Below are positions 26,435 through 35,603 of a DNA stretch of 64,000 nt, one piece after another (position 1 is the stretch's first letter; each line of letters starts with the position of its first letter). The notes beneath the pieces were generated by a model. The model searched no databases, was not told the DNA's origin, and saw only the letters and a program-made list of their open reading frames with translations. Source of the DNA: Ferrigenium straubiae (GTDB taxonomy: Bacteria > Pseudomonadota > Gammaproteobacteria > Burkholderiales > Gallionellaceae); the NCBI GenBank assembly GCA_019449655.1, contig JAHQXD010000002.1:384321-448320 (forward strand), read 5' to 3'. Position numbers and translations under genes: made by a program.

Positions 26435-27532
26435 ATGACTTACGCGCTCGACATCAAAGTTCTGGCCGGACTGGAGCCGATTTCCACATTCGGCCCGGCG
26501 CGCTTGCGCGAGTTGCTCGATTATTGCCATATCGAAACGGTACCCCAGGGGGGCGACCCGTTCAAGGTGCATGGACTGCAAGGCCAGTCGGTCTATCTGG
26601 TGGACGGGGAGCTGGAACTGGTCTATCAGGACGGCAACAGGGTGGTGGTCGGCGCACAGTCCGAATGGGCCAAACATCCGTTGGGCAAGCGCCAGCCGTA
26701 CATCGTCTCTGCTTCGGCCTTGCGCGAGAGCCATTTGCTGCGCGTCGATGACGAGTTGCTGGACCGGATGGTGACATGGGATCAATTTTCCCGGCATGAT
26801 TCGGCGGAGCAGCGGGGGTTCCCCGTGTCCGGCCGTGAAGACGGTATCGATGCATCGACCAGCATCAAGCATTTGTTGAACTCCAGCATGTTTAGCGCGG
26901 ACAATCTCAAAAATGGGCCGCTGGCGCATTTGCCGATGGCGAATATCAGCGCGCTGTTGCAGCGCATCGAAGCGGTTGCCGTGTGGGAGGGCGATGTCGT
27001 TATCCGCGAGGGCGACGAGGGTGATTATTATTACCTGATCGATAGCGGCCGCGCCGAGGTGACGCGCCGCGTGGGCGGCGCGGATGTGCCGCTTGCCAGC
27101 CTGAAGGCAGGCGATGTGTTCGGCGAAGAGGCGCTGGTTTCCGGCAGCAAACGCAATGCGACCGTCACGATGAAATCCAACGGAGTATTATTGCGCCTCG
27201 GGCGGCAGGATTTTCTGGCGCTGCTGCAGGAACCGCTGCTGCACAAGCTGAGCTATGAACAGGCCATGCAGGCCGTGGCGCAAGGCGCAGTGTGGCTGGA
27301 CGTACGGCATCCGCCGGAGTACCGTTATGACAGGCTGCCCGGAGCGATGAATGTGCCGTTGAATGACATACGCAATGCGATCGGCGTGCTGGATCGCAGC
27401 AAGAAATACATCGCCTATTGCCAGAGCGGGCGGCGCAGCGCGGCTGCCGCATTCATCCTGGCGCAGGCAGGATATGATGTGCAGGTTCTGGATGGCGGGT
27501 TGTGGTCGGTGCCGAGGTCGGCGCAGCAGTAG
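26435..27532 (+). CDS. cNMP-binding / rhodanese fusion protein
   Basis: A 365-residue cytosolic protein. The N-terminal part (about 1-125) resembles a degenerate cyclic-nucleotide-binding fold. A second clearer one spans about 150-265 (VIREGDEGDYYYLIDSG, FGEEALVSGSKRNATV). A C-terminal rhodanese domain (about 270-360) has the catalytic Cys in AYCQSGRRSAAA and the LDVRHPPEY motif. This suggests a sulfurtransferase or persulfide sensor gated by a nucleotide. It follows the adenylate cyclase by 126 bases, making cAMP a natural ligand (inference). GGAGG lies at 26423-26427. Confidence 0.88.
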   Translation: MTYALDIKVLAGLEPISTFGPARLRELLDYCHIETVPQGGDPFKVHGLQGQSVYLVDGELELVYQDGNRVVVGAQSEWAKHPLGKRQPYIVSASALRESHLLRVDDELLDRMVTWDQFSRHDSAEQRGFPVSGREDGIDASTSIKHLLNSSMFSADNLKNGPLAHLPMANISALLQRIEAVAVWEGDVVIREGDEGDYYYLIDSGRAEVTRRVGGADVPLASLKAGDVFGEEALVSGSKRNATVTMKSNGVLLRLGRQDFLALLQEPLLHKLSYEQAMQAVAQGAVWLDVRHPPEYRYDRLPGAMNVPLNDIRNAIGVLDRSKKYIAYCQSGRRSAAAAFILAQAGYDVQVLDGGLWSVPRSAQQ

Positions 27533-27559
27533 CTTGGGGAAACGGGCAAGGGAGCGGGA

Positions 27560-29959
27560 ATGAGTACAGTCATGGCGGCCAATGGTGGAGCAGGCAATGT
27601 TGGTGAAATGAGCCTTAAGCTCGAGTTCACCAAGAACCTCAATCACGTCATCAACAGGATACATGCCACCAGTAATATCGATGAAATCATGCTGGATGTC
27701 AGCAAGGACATCTGTACGCTGTTCAACGCCGACCGGCTGACCATCTATGTGGTGGGCGAAGACAATGCCTCGCTGATCTCCAAGGTCAAGACCGGCCTGA
27801 ATTCCTTCAAGGATCTCAAACTGCCGATTGCGGAGCAGAGCGTTGCCGGTTATGCGGCAATGCACAAAAGATTGCTCAACATCAAGGATGTCTACGACGT
27901 GCAGGAACTGGCCGGTTACAGCCCGCACCTGCGTTTCCTGCAGGAAGTGGACAAACGCACCGGCTACCGCACCAAGCAGATGCTGGTTGCTCCGATCCTG
28001 GATAGCGGCGGCGATCTGGTCGGCGTCATCCAGGTCATCAACAACAAGGCCGGCGCTCCTTTTGCGGCGATGGTCGAAGAAGGCGTCCAGGAACTGGCGC
28101 AGAGCATGGCGGTGGCCTTGCGCCAGCGTCAGCAGATCGCCACGGTCAAGACCAAATATGACTTTCTGGTGGCCGATGCGGTGCTTTCCGTGGCGGAATT
28201 CGAATTGGCGACCCGCACCGCCCGCCGCAAGGGGATCGACATCGAGGAAGTGCTGATCGATGAGTTTCAGGTTACAGCAGCCGCGCTGGGCAAGGCGTTG
28301 TCCACCTTCTTCGGCGTCCCTTACGAACCCTACAAGGCGGATCGCATCAAGCCGGCCGATTTGCTGAAAAACCTGAAGCGGGAGTACGTGGAAAGCAGCC
28401 ACTGGATTCCGATCGAGGAAACCCAGGAGGGGCTGATCATCCTGACCACCGATCCGGAGCGCATCCAGGCCTCGCGGGTGGTCAACAATATATTCCCCAA
28501 GAACCGGCTGGTCTATAAGGTCTGCTCGCAGCGTGAATTCAAGCAGACACTGGATTCGTTCTATGGCGGAGGAGGCTCGTCCGATGCCACCGGCGGCTTC
28601 GCCATGGACGAGTCCTCGATGGACGACCTGCTGTCCAGCCTCGGCGGGGACGATGAGGAGAGTGCCGGTGTCAGCCAGGACGATGTCAGTGCCGCGGCCG
28701 ACAACGAACTGGTCAAGCTGGTCAACAAGATTATCGTGGACAGCTACCGCATGGGGGCCTCGGACATCCATATCGAGCCGGGGCCGGGCAAGATGAAAAC
28801 CCAGATTCGCGTGCGCAAGGACGGTTCGCTGCTCAATTACATCGAGGTGCCCGCCACCTACCGCAACGCGCTGGTGACGCGCCTCAAGATTATGTGTGAC
28901 CTGGATATTTCCGAGAAGCGCAAGCCGCAGGACGGCAAAATCAAGTTCAAGAAATTCGGCCCGCTGGACATCGAGTTGCGCGTCGCGACCATCCCGTCGC
29001 AGGGCGGGGTCGAAGACGTGGTGATGCGTATTCTCGCCTCCGGCGAGCCGCTGCCGCTGGAAAAGATGGGCTTCTCGGCGCGCAACAACGAATTGATTAA
29101 GGCGACGGTTAGCAAGCCGTACGGCCTGTTCTTCGTCTGCGGGCCGACCGGCTCCGGCAAGACGACCACGCTGCACTCCATTCTCAAATTCATCAATACG
29201 CCCGACACCAAGATATGGACGGCCGAAGACCCGGTGGAAATCACCCAGAAGGGCTTGCGCCAGGTGCAGATCAACAAGAAGGCGGGGCTGGACTTTGCGA
29301 CCATCATGCGCGCCTTCCTGCGCGCCGACCCGGACGTGATCATGGTCGGCGAAATGCGCGACAAGGAAACCGTGTCCATCGGCATCGAGGCCTCGCTCAC
29401 CGGCCACCTGGTGTTTGCCACCCTGCATACCAACAGCGCGCCGGAATCCATCATCCGCCTGCTGGACATGGGGATGGACCCGTTCAACTTTGCCGATGCG
29501 CTGCTGGGCATCCTGGCGCAACGCCTGGCGAAGCGCCTGTGCGGCGAGTGCAAGAAGCCGCATATCGCAAATCCTGACGAAATAAAGGCCATGCTTACTG
29601 AATACAGTAATGAGTTGACCAACACTGCAACCTGGAAAAAGGATCCGGCTGCCGCGACCAAGGCGCTATATGAAGAATGGGTCAAGCTGTTCGCCAACGA
29701 CAAAAAAGAATTTACGCTTTACGAGCCAGTCGGCTGCGACAAATGTACCGGCACCGGTTACCGCGGCCGCGTCGGCCTGCACGAGTTGCTGATCGGCACC
29801 GATCCGGTCAAGAAGGCGATTCAGGAGCATGCGCGCGTCGCCGAACTGCTGGCCATCGCCCTCGAAGAAGGCATGCACACCCTGAAGCAGGACGGGATGG
29901 AAAAGGTGTTGCAGGGTATCACCGACATGCACCAGATACGCGCAGTCTGTATCAAGTAG
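27560..29959 (+). CDS. GAF-domain GspE/PilB-type assembly ATPase
   Basis: A 799-residue protein. Residues about 20-195 form a GAF domain, absent from ordinary PilB. Residues about 200-335 resemble the MshEN/T2SSE N-domain, which in some homologues binds c-di-GMP. An acidic Gly/Ser linker follows, then the ATPase domain: Walker A GPTGSGKTTT (about 528-537), Asp box TAEDPVE, Walker B VGEMRDKET, the His box, and a zinc tetracysteine (CGEC and CDKC). It would power a type IV pilus or type II secretion-like machine. No pilC or pilD is nearby, so it may be an extra, signal-regulated motor. Confidence 0.88.
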   Translation: MSTVMAANGGAGNVGEMSLKLEFTKNLNHVINRIHATSNIDEIMLDVSKDICTLFNADRLTIYVVGEDNASLISKVKTGLNSFKDLKLPIAEQSVAGYAAMHKRLLNIKDVYDVQELAGYSPHLRFLQEVDKRTGYRTKQMLVAPILDSGGDLVGVIQVINNKAGAPFAAMVEEGVQELAQSMAVALRQRQQIATVKTKYDFLVADAVLSVAEFELATRTARRKGIDIEEVLIDEFQVTAAALGKALSTFFGVPYEPYKADRIKPADLLKNLKREYVESSHWIPIEETQEGLIILTTDPERIQASRVVNNIFPKNRLVYKVCSQREFKQTLDSFYGGGGSSDATGGFAMDESSMDDLLSSLGGDDEESAGVSQDDVSAAADNELVKLVNKIIVDSYRMGASDIHIEPGPGKMKTQIRVRKDGSLLNYIEVPATYRNALVTRLKIMCDLDISEKRKPQDGKIKFKKFGPLDIELRVATIPSQGGVEDVVMRILASGEPLPLEKMGFSARNNELIKATVSKPYGLFFVCGPTGSGKTTTLHSILKFINTPDTKIWTAEDPVEITQKGLRQVQINKKAGLDFATIMRAFLRADPDVIMVGEMRDKETVSIGIEASLTGHLVFATLHTNSAPESIIRLLDMGMDPFNFADALLGILAQRLAKRLCGECKKPHIANPDEIKAMLTEYSNELTNTATWKKDPAAATKALYEEWVKLFANDKKEFTLYEPVGCDKCTGTGYRGRVGLHELLIGTDPVKKAIQEHARVAELLAIALEEGMHTLKQDGMEKVLQGITDMHQIRAVCIK

Positions 29960-29968
29960 GGGCGCATC

Positions 29969-31588
29969 ATGGATTCCACGGAGCACTTGCTGCATCGCCT
30001 CAAGGAACTCAACGAGATCGGCATCGCGCTGTCGCAGCAGCACAACATCAACAGCCTGCTGGAAACGATCCTGGAGGCGGCCAAGCGCATTACCAATGCC
30101 GATGCAGGCACACTTTATCTGCATGAGCCGGAGCAGCGCGTGTTGCGTTTCGAGATCATGCGCACCGATTCGTTGAACATCGCGATGGGCGGCACCAGTG
30201 GGGTGCCGATCACCTTCTACCCTATCCACCTCTATGACAAAGAGGACAAGCCCATCCACTCGATGGTGGTGACCCACTCGGCGCTCAGTGGCGAGACGGT
30301 CAACATCCCCGACGCCTATGCGGCGGAAGGCTACGATTTTTCCGGCACCAAGAAATTCGACGCCAAGACCGGCTACCGCTCGCAGTCCTTCCTGGCCGTG
30401 CCGATGCGCAACCACGAGAACGAGATCATCGGAGTGCTGCAACTCATCAACGCGCAGGACCGCGAGAGCGGAGCGGTCGTTCCGTTTTCGGGTGACGACC
30501 AGCAATTGCTGGAATCGCTCGCCTCGCAGGCCGCCATTGCGCTCACCAACCGCCGCCTGATCGAGCAACTGGAAGAGCTGTTCGAATCGTTCATTCAGCT
30601 CATCAACACCGCGATCGACGACAAATCCCCCTACACCGGCGGGCATTGCGCGCGCGTGCCGGTGCTGACCATGATGCTGGCCGAGGCGGTCAACCGCACC
30701 AGCAGCGGCCCGCTTGGGGATTTCGTGATGAGCGAGAAAGACCGGCATGAACTGAAAATTGCCGGCCTGCTGCACGACTGCGGCAAGATCACCACGCCGG
30801 TGCATGTGGTGGACAAGTCGACCAAGCTGCAGACCCTGTTTGACCGCATTCATCTGGTGGACACGCGCTTCGAGGTGCTCAAACGCGATGCGGAGGTCGC
30901 CATGCTGCGCACTCTCTCGGAAGGCAAAGGAAACGAGGAAGCCGTCCGTGCCGAATACGCGGCGCGCATCCGGCAGCTCGACGATGACCGGGAATTTCTG
31001 CGCTACTGCAACATCGGCGGCGAGGCCATGTCGGACGAGGCGCAGCAGCGCGTGCGACGGATTGCCGCCTACCAGTGGCGTGGCGTTGATGGAGAAACCG
31101 GAAATTTCCTGAGCGAGGACGAGGTCGAGAATCTTAACATCCGTGCAGGCACCTTGACTGCGGCGGAGCGCGAGATCATCAACCACCATATCGTCGTCAC
31201 CATCAAGATGCTGGAGTCCCTGCCGTGGCCGAGACACCTCAAGAATGTCTCGGAATATGCCGGCGGCCATCACGAGCGCATGGATGGCAAGGGCTATCCG
31301 CGCGGGCTGACCCGTGAGCAGATGTCGGTACAGGCGCGCATGATGGGCATCGCCGATATTTTCGAGGCGCTCACCGCCAAAGACAGACCCTACAAGCTTG
31401 GCAAGACACTGACCGAGTCGCTGACCATACTCGGGAAACTCAAACTGGCCGGCCATATCGACCCAGACCTGTTCGACATCTTCATTCGCGAAAAAGTCTA
31501 TCTTGATTACGCCAAACAGTTCCTGGCGCCCGAGCAGATCGACGACGTGGACTTGAGCGGGATTCCGGGTGTGAATCTGAACGCATAG
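29969..31588 (+). CDS. GAF / HD-GYP phosphodiesterase
   Basis: A 539-residue cytosolic protein: a GAF domain (about 15-190), then HD-GYP with His in YTGGHCARV, HDCGK at about 269, HHERMDGKGYP near 430 and DIFEALTAKDRPYK near 465. HD-GYP proteins hydrolyse c-di-GMP (or cGAMP). An extra segment of roughly 105 residues (about 285-392) interrupts the domain between the HDxGK helix and the next conserved helix. It lies nine bases after the GAF-PilB ATPase, so c-di-GMP control of that ATPase is plausible. Confidence 0.92.
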   Translation: MDSTEHLLHRLKELNEIGIALSQQHNINSLLETILEAAKRITNADAGTLYLHEPEQRVLRFEIMRTDSLNIAMGGTSGVPITFYPIHLYDKEDKPIHSMVVTHSALSGETVNIPDAYAAEGYDFSGTKKFDAKTGYRSQSFLAVPMRNHENEIIGVLQLINAQDRESGAVVPFSGDDQQLLESLASQAAIALTNRRLIEQLEELFESFIQLINTAIDDKSPYTGGHCARVPVLTMMLAEAVNRTSSGPLGDFVMSEKDRHELKIAGLLHDCGKITTPVHVVDKSTKLQTLFDRIHLVDTRFEVLKRDAEVAMLRTLSEGKGNEEAVRAEYAARIRQLDDDREFLRYCNIGGEAMSDEAQQRVRRIAAYQWRGVDGETGNFLSEDEVENLNIRAGTLTAAEREIINHHIVVTIKMLESLPWPRHLKNVSEYAGGHHERMDGKGYPRGLTREQMSVQARMMGIADIFEALTAKDRPYKLGKTLTESLTILGKLKLAGHIDPDLFDIFIREKVYLDYAKQFLAPEQIDDVDLSGIPGVNLNA

Positions 31589-31766
31589 GCACAAAAAATC
31601 CGCCAAATCTGCGAGGGTGGTTTGTGGCGAATCGAACGAGGCACGAATTAGTCGAGATATAACTGCCCAAAAATGTCAGTATGGTGACAAATTATCGACG
31701 ATTGATGATAAGATTATAATATGGGTAAGCAATTAAAAATATTTAATAAACAATGTATTATTGTTT

Positions 31767-31782
31767 TGGCATGACTATTGCT
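31767..31782 (+). promoter_or_regulatory. Sigma-54 (RpoN) promoter of the pilin gene
   Basis: TGGCAT (31767-31772) and TTGCT (31778-31782) place GG and GC exactly ten bases apart, the -24/-12 signature of sigma-54 promoters. Transcription would start near 31793, about 40 bases before the pilin ATG. Sigma-54/PilR control of pilA is established in several proteobacteria. The rest of the 244-base gap (31589-31832) is AT-rich and could hold activator sites. Confidence 0.75.
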
Positions 31783-31832
31783 GATTAAATGGCGACACAC
31801 ATTCTGGTGTGTTTTCCTAAGGAGACTCAAAC

Positions 31833-32309
31833 ATGAAACAAATTCAAAAAGGTTTTACCTTGATCGAATTGATGATCGTGGTGGCGATTATCGGCATTCT
31901 GGCTGCGGTGGCGATCCCTGCGTATCAGGACTACATCACCAAAGCCAAGGTATCCAAGGTGGCTGCAGCGGTAGAGTCCATCAAACTGGCTGTTGCTCAG
32001 TACGCCCAGGAGAACGGCGGAGCGGTATCCTTCGATGCAATCGATGCATGGACCTCGATCGGAACAGGCACTCCAAGCACCACCACCGAAGTGACCAGCA
32101 TCCAGATGGGTACCAACGGTGTCATCATCGCGAACGTTCCCGCTTCCGTTGCGGGCACCGCATGTAACATCCGTTTCACGCCTACCTTCGGCACGACAGC
32201 TACGACTTGGGCTGCAACGACTACTACGGGTGCGGTCGGCGGAGCAACGCCAACCAATAATACGGCTTGCCCGACTGTAGTTCAAAACATCATTGCTAAA
32301 TGGATCTGA
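31833..32309 (+). CDS. Type IV pilin major subunit (PilA-like)
   Basis: A 158-residue type IVa prepilin: leader MKQIQKG, cleavage before Phe, Glu5 of the mature protein in [16 protein letters not shown], hydrophobic helix, and a C-terminal disulfide loop between Cys in TACNIRF and TACPTVV. The globular part is rich in Thr and Ala, giving many candidate O-glycosylation sites. It has a strong AAGGAG ribosome site at 31819-31824, its own sigma-54 promoter and a terminator, as expected of a highly expressed subunit. Confidence 0.95.
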   Translation: MKQIQKGFTLIELMIVVAIIGILAAVAIPAYQDYITKAKVSKVAAAVESIKLAVAQYAQENGGAVSFDAIDAWTSIGTGTPSTTTEVTSIQMGTNGVIIANVPASVAGTACNIRFTPTFGTTATTWAATTTTGAVGGATPTNNTACPTVVQNIIAKWI

Positions 32310-32338
32310 TTCTCTGTGTAGTGATTTAGGAACAGATG

Positions 32339-32364
32339 GCCCCTCTCCGGAGGGGCATTTTTTT
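32339..32364 (+). terminator. Rho-independent terminator of the pilin gene
   Basis: GCCCCT (32339-32344) and AGGGGC (32351-32356) form a GC-rich stem followed by ATTTTTTT. It ends the pilin mRNA before the next gene. Confidence 0.85.
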
Positions 32365-32381
32365 GGCGAAGAGGAGTGGGG

Positions 32382-34025
32382 ATGATTTTGCGGCGAGGTG
32401 AGGGAGCATCGTTCGGGTGGCTCCGTCCCGCAGTGTTGTTGTTACTTGCGGGAGTGCTCTATCTGCCATTCCTGGGTAATCCTCTTATCTTCGATGACCT
32501 TGGCCTGTTCGGGCCGATCGGATCGCATGCCGGGTTGGGCACGCTCCTCAATCTGCGCGGCCTGCCCTACTTCACGTTCGGTGCGACATGGGTCTTCTTC
32601 GGGGAGAGTCTCCCCGTATACAGGGTGCAGAACTTGTTGCTGCATACCCTGAATACTTGGTTGGTATGGCGGTTGTTGATTCTATGGGGCGAACTGTTCC
32701 TGAAAGACGTAGGATACCGGGCCAGATTTTCGGTCGGCGCTTTTGGGGCTGCCGCCATCTTTGCAGTTCATCCTCTCGCAGTGTATGGGGCGGGATATCT
32801 GGTTCAGCGTAGCATCCTCATGGCGACCCTGTTCACCTTGCTCATGCAACTGGCCTATCTTCGCGGCATCACCGAACACAACAAGAGGTACCTAGTGCTG
32901 GCGGTCCTGGCCTATCTCTTCTCGGTGTTCAGTAAAGAGCACAGCCTGATGGCGCCTGCGATCCTTCTGCCGTTGACTTGGCTGCTGAGAGGAAGGAATG
33001 AGCATTCGCTGCGTGCCCTATCCTTCACTTGGATGGGGTTCTTCTTTGTCGCGCTGCTGGTGGTGTTACGCATAAAGGGTATTTTGGGTCAGCCTTACGA
33101 GCCTGATGCGACCCCTTTATTCTTGAAGCTGGCACTGCCGGCGGATGTGCAGCAACTTCACTTGTTGAGCGTGCTCACGCAGTCGGGACTGTTCTTTAAG
33201 TATGCTTTCCTCATGTTGATACCCAATCCCGTGTGGATGTCGATCGACATGCGGGAGGTGTTCATGCTGACGTGGAAGGAGTGGGCTAGCTGGGTGGGGT
33301 TAACGGCGTTTGTTGCATACGGAGTGTTTGCACTGAGGAGCCTGCTGAAGGGAGGGAGATTGGGGCTGCTTGGTTTGGCGCTGCTTTATCCCTGGTGTCA
33401 TTTCATGGTGGAGTTCTCCAGTATCCGCGTACAGGAGGTGTTCGTCCTGTATCGGGCGTATCTGTGGTTGCCCGGTTATATGTTGATTTTTGCCCTGCTG
33501 TTAAGTGCATTGTCTGTCCGGAGGCAGGCCATTCTTTGCGGCTTGGCTGTGCTGGTGATGATTCCGTTGGCGTGGGACCGGTTGCAGGTCTTTTCGGAGG
33601 AGTTCAGAGTCTGGGACGATGCGGCCCGGTTGCTTCACGGTGAAGACAGGCTTGGTTCAGCACGTATCTATTACGGGAGGGCGCGAGCTTCCGCGGCCAA
33701 TAAGAACTGGGAATCGGCAATCGAGGACTATAAGAAGGCGCTTTCTATCGATCCAACAAAAGCTCAAATCGCAATGGCGTTGTCGTCAGCTTATTTTGGC
33801 GCCGGGAGATATCCTGAGGCGTTGGCCGAGATAGACAGGGTGATCGAGACCGATCCGGATAATCCCAAAGCGCATTACAACAAAGGAGTTCTCTACAGGA
33901 AGCTGGGCGATCCAAGAGCCGCTGGAGAGATGCAAAAAAGTTGCGATCTTGGTGCCGTGGTGGCTTGTGCGACCGTTGTTTTCACTAATATTAAAAAACA
34001 ACACATTGATCCAATGAAGAAATAA
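32382..34025 (+). CDS. TMTC-like multi-spanning membrane protein with TPRs
   Basis: A 547-residue protein with about ten membrane helices, an early luminal acidic motif NPLIFDDLGLF like that of GT-C glycosyltransferases and TMTC proteins, and three C-terminal TPR units (from about residue 430). This layout is that of TMTC/ArnT-like O-glycosyltransferases. Next to a Thr-rich pilin, pilin O-glycosylation is a reasonable guess but unproven. I chose ATG 32382, five bases after GAGGAG, over GTG 32376. Base use is less GC-rich than in neighbouring genes, which may mean transfer. Confidence 0.75.
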   Translation: MILRRGEGASFGWLRPAVLLLLAGVLYLPFLGNPLIFDDLGLFGPIGSHAGLGTLLNLRGLPYFTFGATWVFFGESLPVYRVQNLLLHTLNTWLVWRLLILWGELFLKDVGYRARFSVGAFGAAAIFAVHPLAVYGAGYLVQRSILMATLFTLLMQLAYLRGITEHNKRYLVLAVLAYLFSVFSKEHSLMAPAILLPLTWLLRGRNEHSLRALSFTWMGFFFVALLVVLRIKGILGQPYEPDATPLFLKLALPADVQQLHLLSVLTQSGLFFKYAFLMLIPNPVWMSIDMREVFMLTWKEWASWVGLTAFVAYGVFALRSLLKGGRLGLLGLALLYPWCHFMVEFSSIRVQEVFVLYRAYLWLPGYMLIFALLLSALSVRRQAILCGLAVLVMIPLAWDRLQVFSEEFRVWDDAARLLHGEDRLGSARIYYGRARASAANKNWESAIEDYKKALSIDPTKAQIAMALSSAYFGAGRYPEALAEIDRVIETDPDNPKAHYNKGVLYRKLGDPRAAGEMQKSCDLGAVVACATVVFTNIKKQHIDPMKK

Positions 34026-34033
34026 ATATTCAG

Positions 34034-34053
34034 AAACCGCAGGGACACGGTTT
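34034..34053. terminator. Weak hairpin between convergent genes
   Basis: AAACCG (34034-34039) and CGGTTT (34048-34053) form a six-pair stem with A/T-rich ends, between the TMTC-like gene and the BepA-like gene. It could serve as a bidirectional terminator; the T run is short. Confidence 0.4.
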
Positions 34054-34091
34054 TCACCTCCCCATCCCGACAAAGCGTTATTGCCAATCGG

Positions 34092-35528
34092 TTACTTTTT
34101 ACCAGGCGCTCCCAACATTTCGCGCAATTCCCGCAAATCACTTTCTATCATTGAAAGCTGGTAGAAGCTTCCGCCCACCTGTTTCGCCAGTTCAAGTTGA
34201 TCGATCGCGGCGTAGAGGTTGCCCTGCCAGGCGTAGCTGTAGGCCTGCGCCTGGTGTTGCTCGAAGCGCTTGCCGAGCATGGCGTAACTGCGCGCCTGCA
34301 GGTCATATAGCGTCGTATCGCTGGGGTGGCGGGTGAGCTGTTCGGTGAGCAGCTTGACGGCGGTTTCCGCCTGGTTGCTGTTCAGCAGCAGGTCGGCATA
34401 GTCGTAAATCAGGGCGCGGTGCTGAGGGAAAGTTTGTACGGCAGCCCGGTAAAATGCCAAAGCGGAGGCATCATTTTTTTCGGTGCGCTTCACCTGGCCG
34501 GTGAGGGTTTCTACCATCGGGTTCTGCCTGGCCATCGGATCACTCTGGATCTGTTTGTGCAATGCCGCCAGTTCTTCGGCGGCGCGGCCGGTTTCGTTGT
34601 TGCGCAGCAATGCGCTTACCAGACCATAGCGTTGCGCAATCGGGTTGCCGTGTTTCTGTGCGCCCAGCGCGTCGCTGAAATAGGCGATGGCATCCGGCGC
34701 AGTCTTTTGCGCAGCGATAAGCTTCGCGCGCACCAGCTGGAAATCCAGGCTGTCCGGGATCAGGCGGTAAGGCTGTTTCTGAACGCGGTTCCCGATGTCG
34801 GCGACGCGCTCGCTGGTGATCGGGTGGGTGCGCAGGTAGCTTGGTGCATTCCCCTCCAGCAGGCGGGTGGCTTTCTGCAGCCGGTCCAGGAATTCCGGCA
34901 TGGCGTGGATGCTGAAGTTCGACTTTTGCAGAATCTCCAAACCGATGCGGTCTGCTTCCTCTTCATGGGCGCGGGTGTAATCCAGTTGTTTCTGGATGGC
35001 GCGCGCCTGCATGCCGGCAAGCGCCGCCTGGGAGGCTTGCGAGTTGCTGCGCGCGGCGAGAATGGCGATGGCGATCGCGGCCATCGAGGCCAGGCTGTCG
35101 CCTTGCTGTCCGGCCACCATGCGCGCCAGGTGGTGTTGCGTGACATGGGCAATTTCGTGGCTGAGCACCGCAGCCAGTTCAGATTCGCTCTGGGCGGTCA
35201 GCAGCAAACCGCTGTTTACGCCGATGAAACCGCCCGGGAGCGCGAAGGCGTTGATGTTGTAATCGGCGAGCGCAAAGAACTCGAAGCCCAGGCTGGGCTC
35301 GGCGCTGTTTTCGACCAGCTTCTGGCCTAGCCGGTTGAGGTAATCATTGATTTCCGGGTCGTCGAGATATTGCTTGCCGGCGCGGATCTGCATCACGCTT
35401 TGCTGGCCGATCTGGCGCTCCTGCAGCGGGGTGAGGATGGTCTGCGAGACATCGCCCAGGTCGGGCAGGCCTTCGCCCATGGCGCAGGGCGAAAAACACA
35501 GCAACAGCAGCGGAATCAGTTTTCTCAT
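34092..35528 (-). CDS. bepA: M48-family metalloprotease with TPRs (BepA-like)
   Basis: A 478-residue exported zinc protease. It has a signal peptide ending near AMGEGLPD, the active-site motif LSHEIAHVTQHH (about residues 130-141), the second zinc ligand segment HEEEADRIG, and a TPR-rich C-terminal half. BepA/YfgC is a periplasmic chaperone-protease for outer-membrane proteins including LptD. Length agrees with the family (about 487). The ATG at 35528 gives the signal peptide; a frame open to 36944 is only the antisense of the kinase gene. lptF and lptG lie about 7 kb away. Confidence 0.92.
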   Translation of the reverse strand: MRKLIPLLLLCFSPCAMGEGLPDLGDVSQTILTPLQERQIGQQSVMQIRAGKQYLDDPEINDYLNRLGQKLVENSAEPSLGFEFFALADYNINAFALPGGFIGVNSGLLLTAQSESELAAVLSHEIAHVTQHHLARMVAGQQGDSLASMAAIAIAILAARSNSQASQAALAGMQARAIQKQLDYTRAHEEEADRIGLEILQKSNFSIHAMPEFLDRLQKATRLLEGNAPSYLRTHPITSERVADIGNRVQKQPYRLIPDSLDFQLVRAKLIAAQKTAPDAIAYFSDALGAQKHGNPIAQRYGLVSALLRNNETGRAAEELAALHKQIQSDPMARQNPMVETLTGQVKRTEKNDASALAFYRAAVQTFPQHRALIYDYADLLLNSNQAETAVKLLTEQLTRHPSDTTLYDLQARSYAMLGKRFEQHQAQAYSYAWQGNLYAAIDQLELAKQVGGSFYQLSMIESDLRELREMLGAPGKK

Positions 35529-35603
35529 GATTACTATGATAGTTGTTTTTGCTTCCGGTTCACACCTCTCGGGGAACAGGGTATTGCGGCAGAGCGTCTC
35601 GGG

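Noticed and set aside
27188..29563. 791-codon minus-strand frame
   Set aside because: Antisense of the GAF-PilB ATPase gene; His/Arg-rich low-complexity product.
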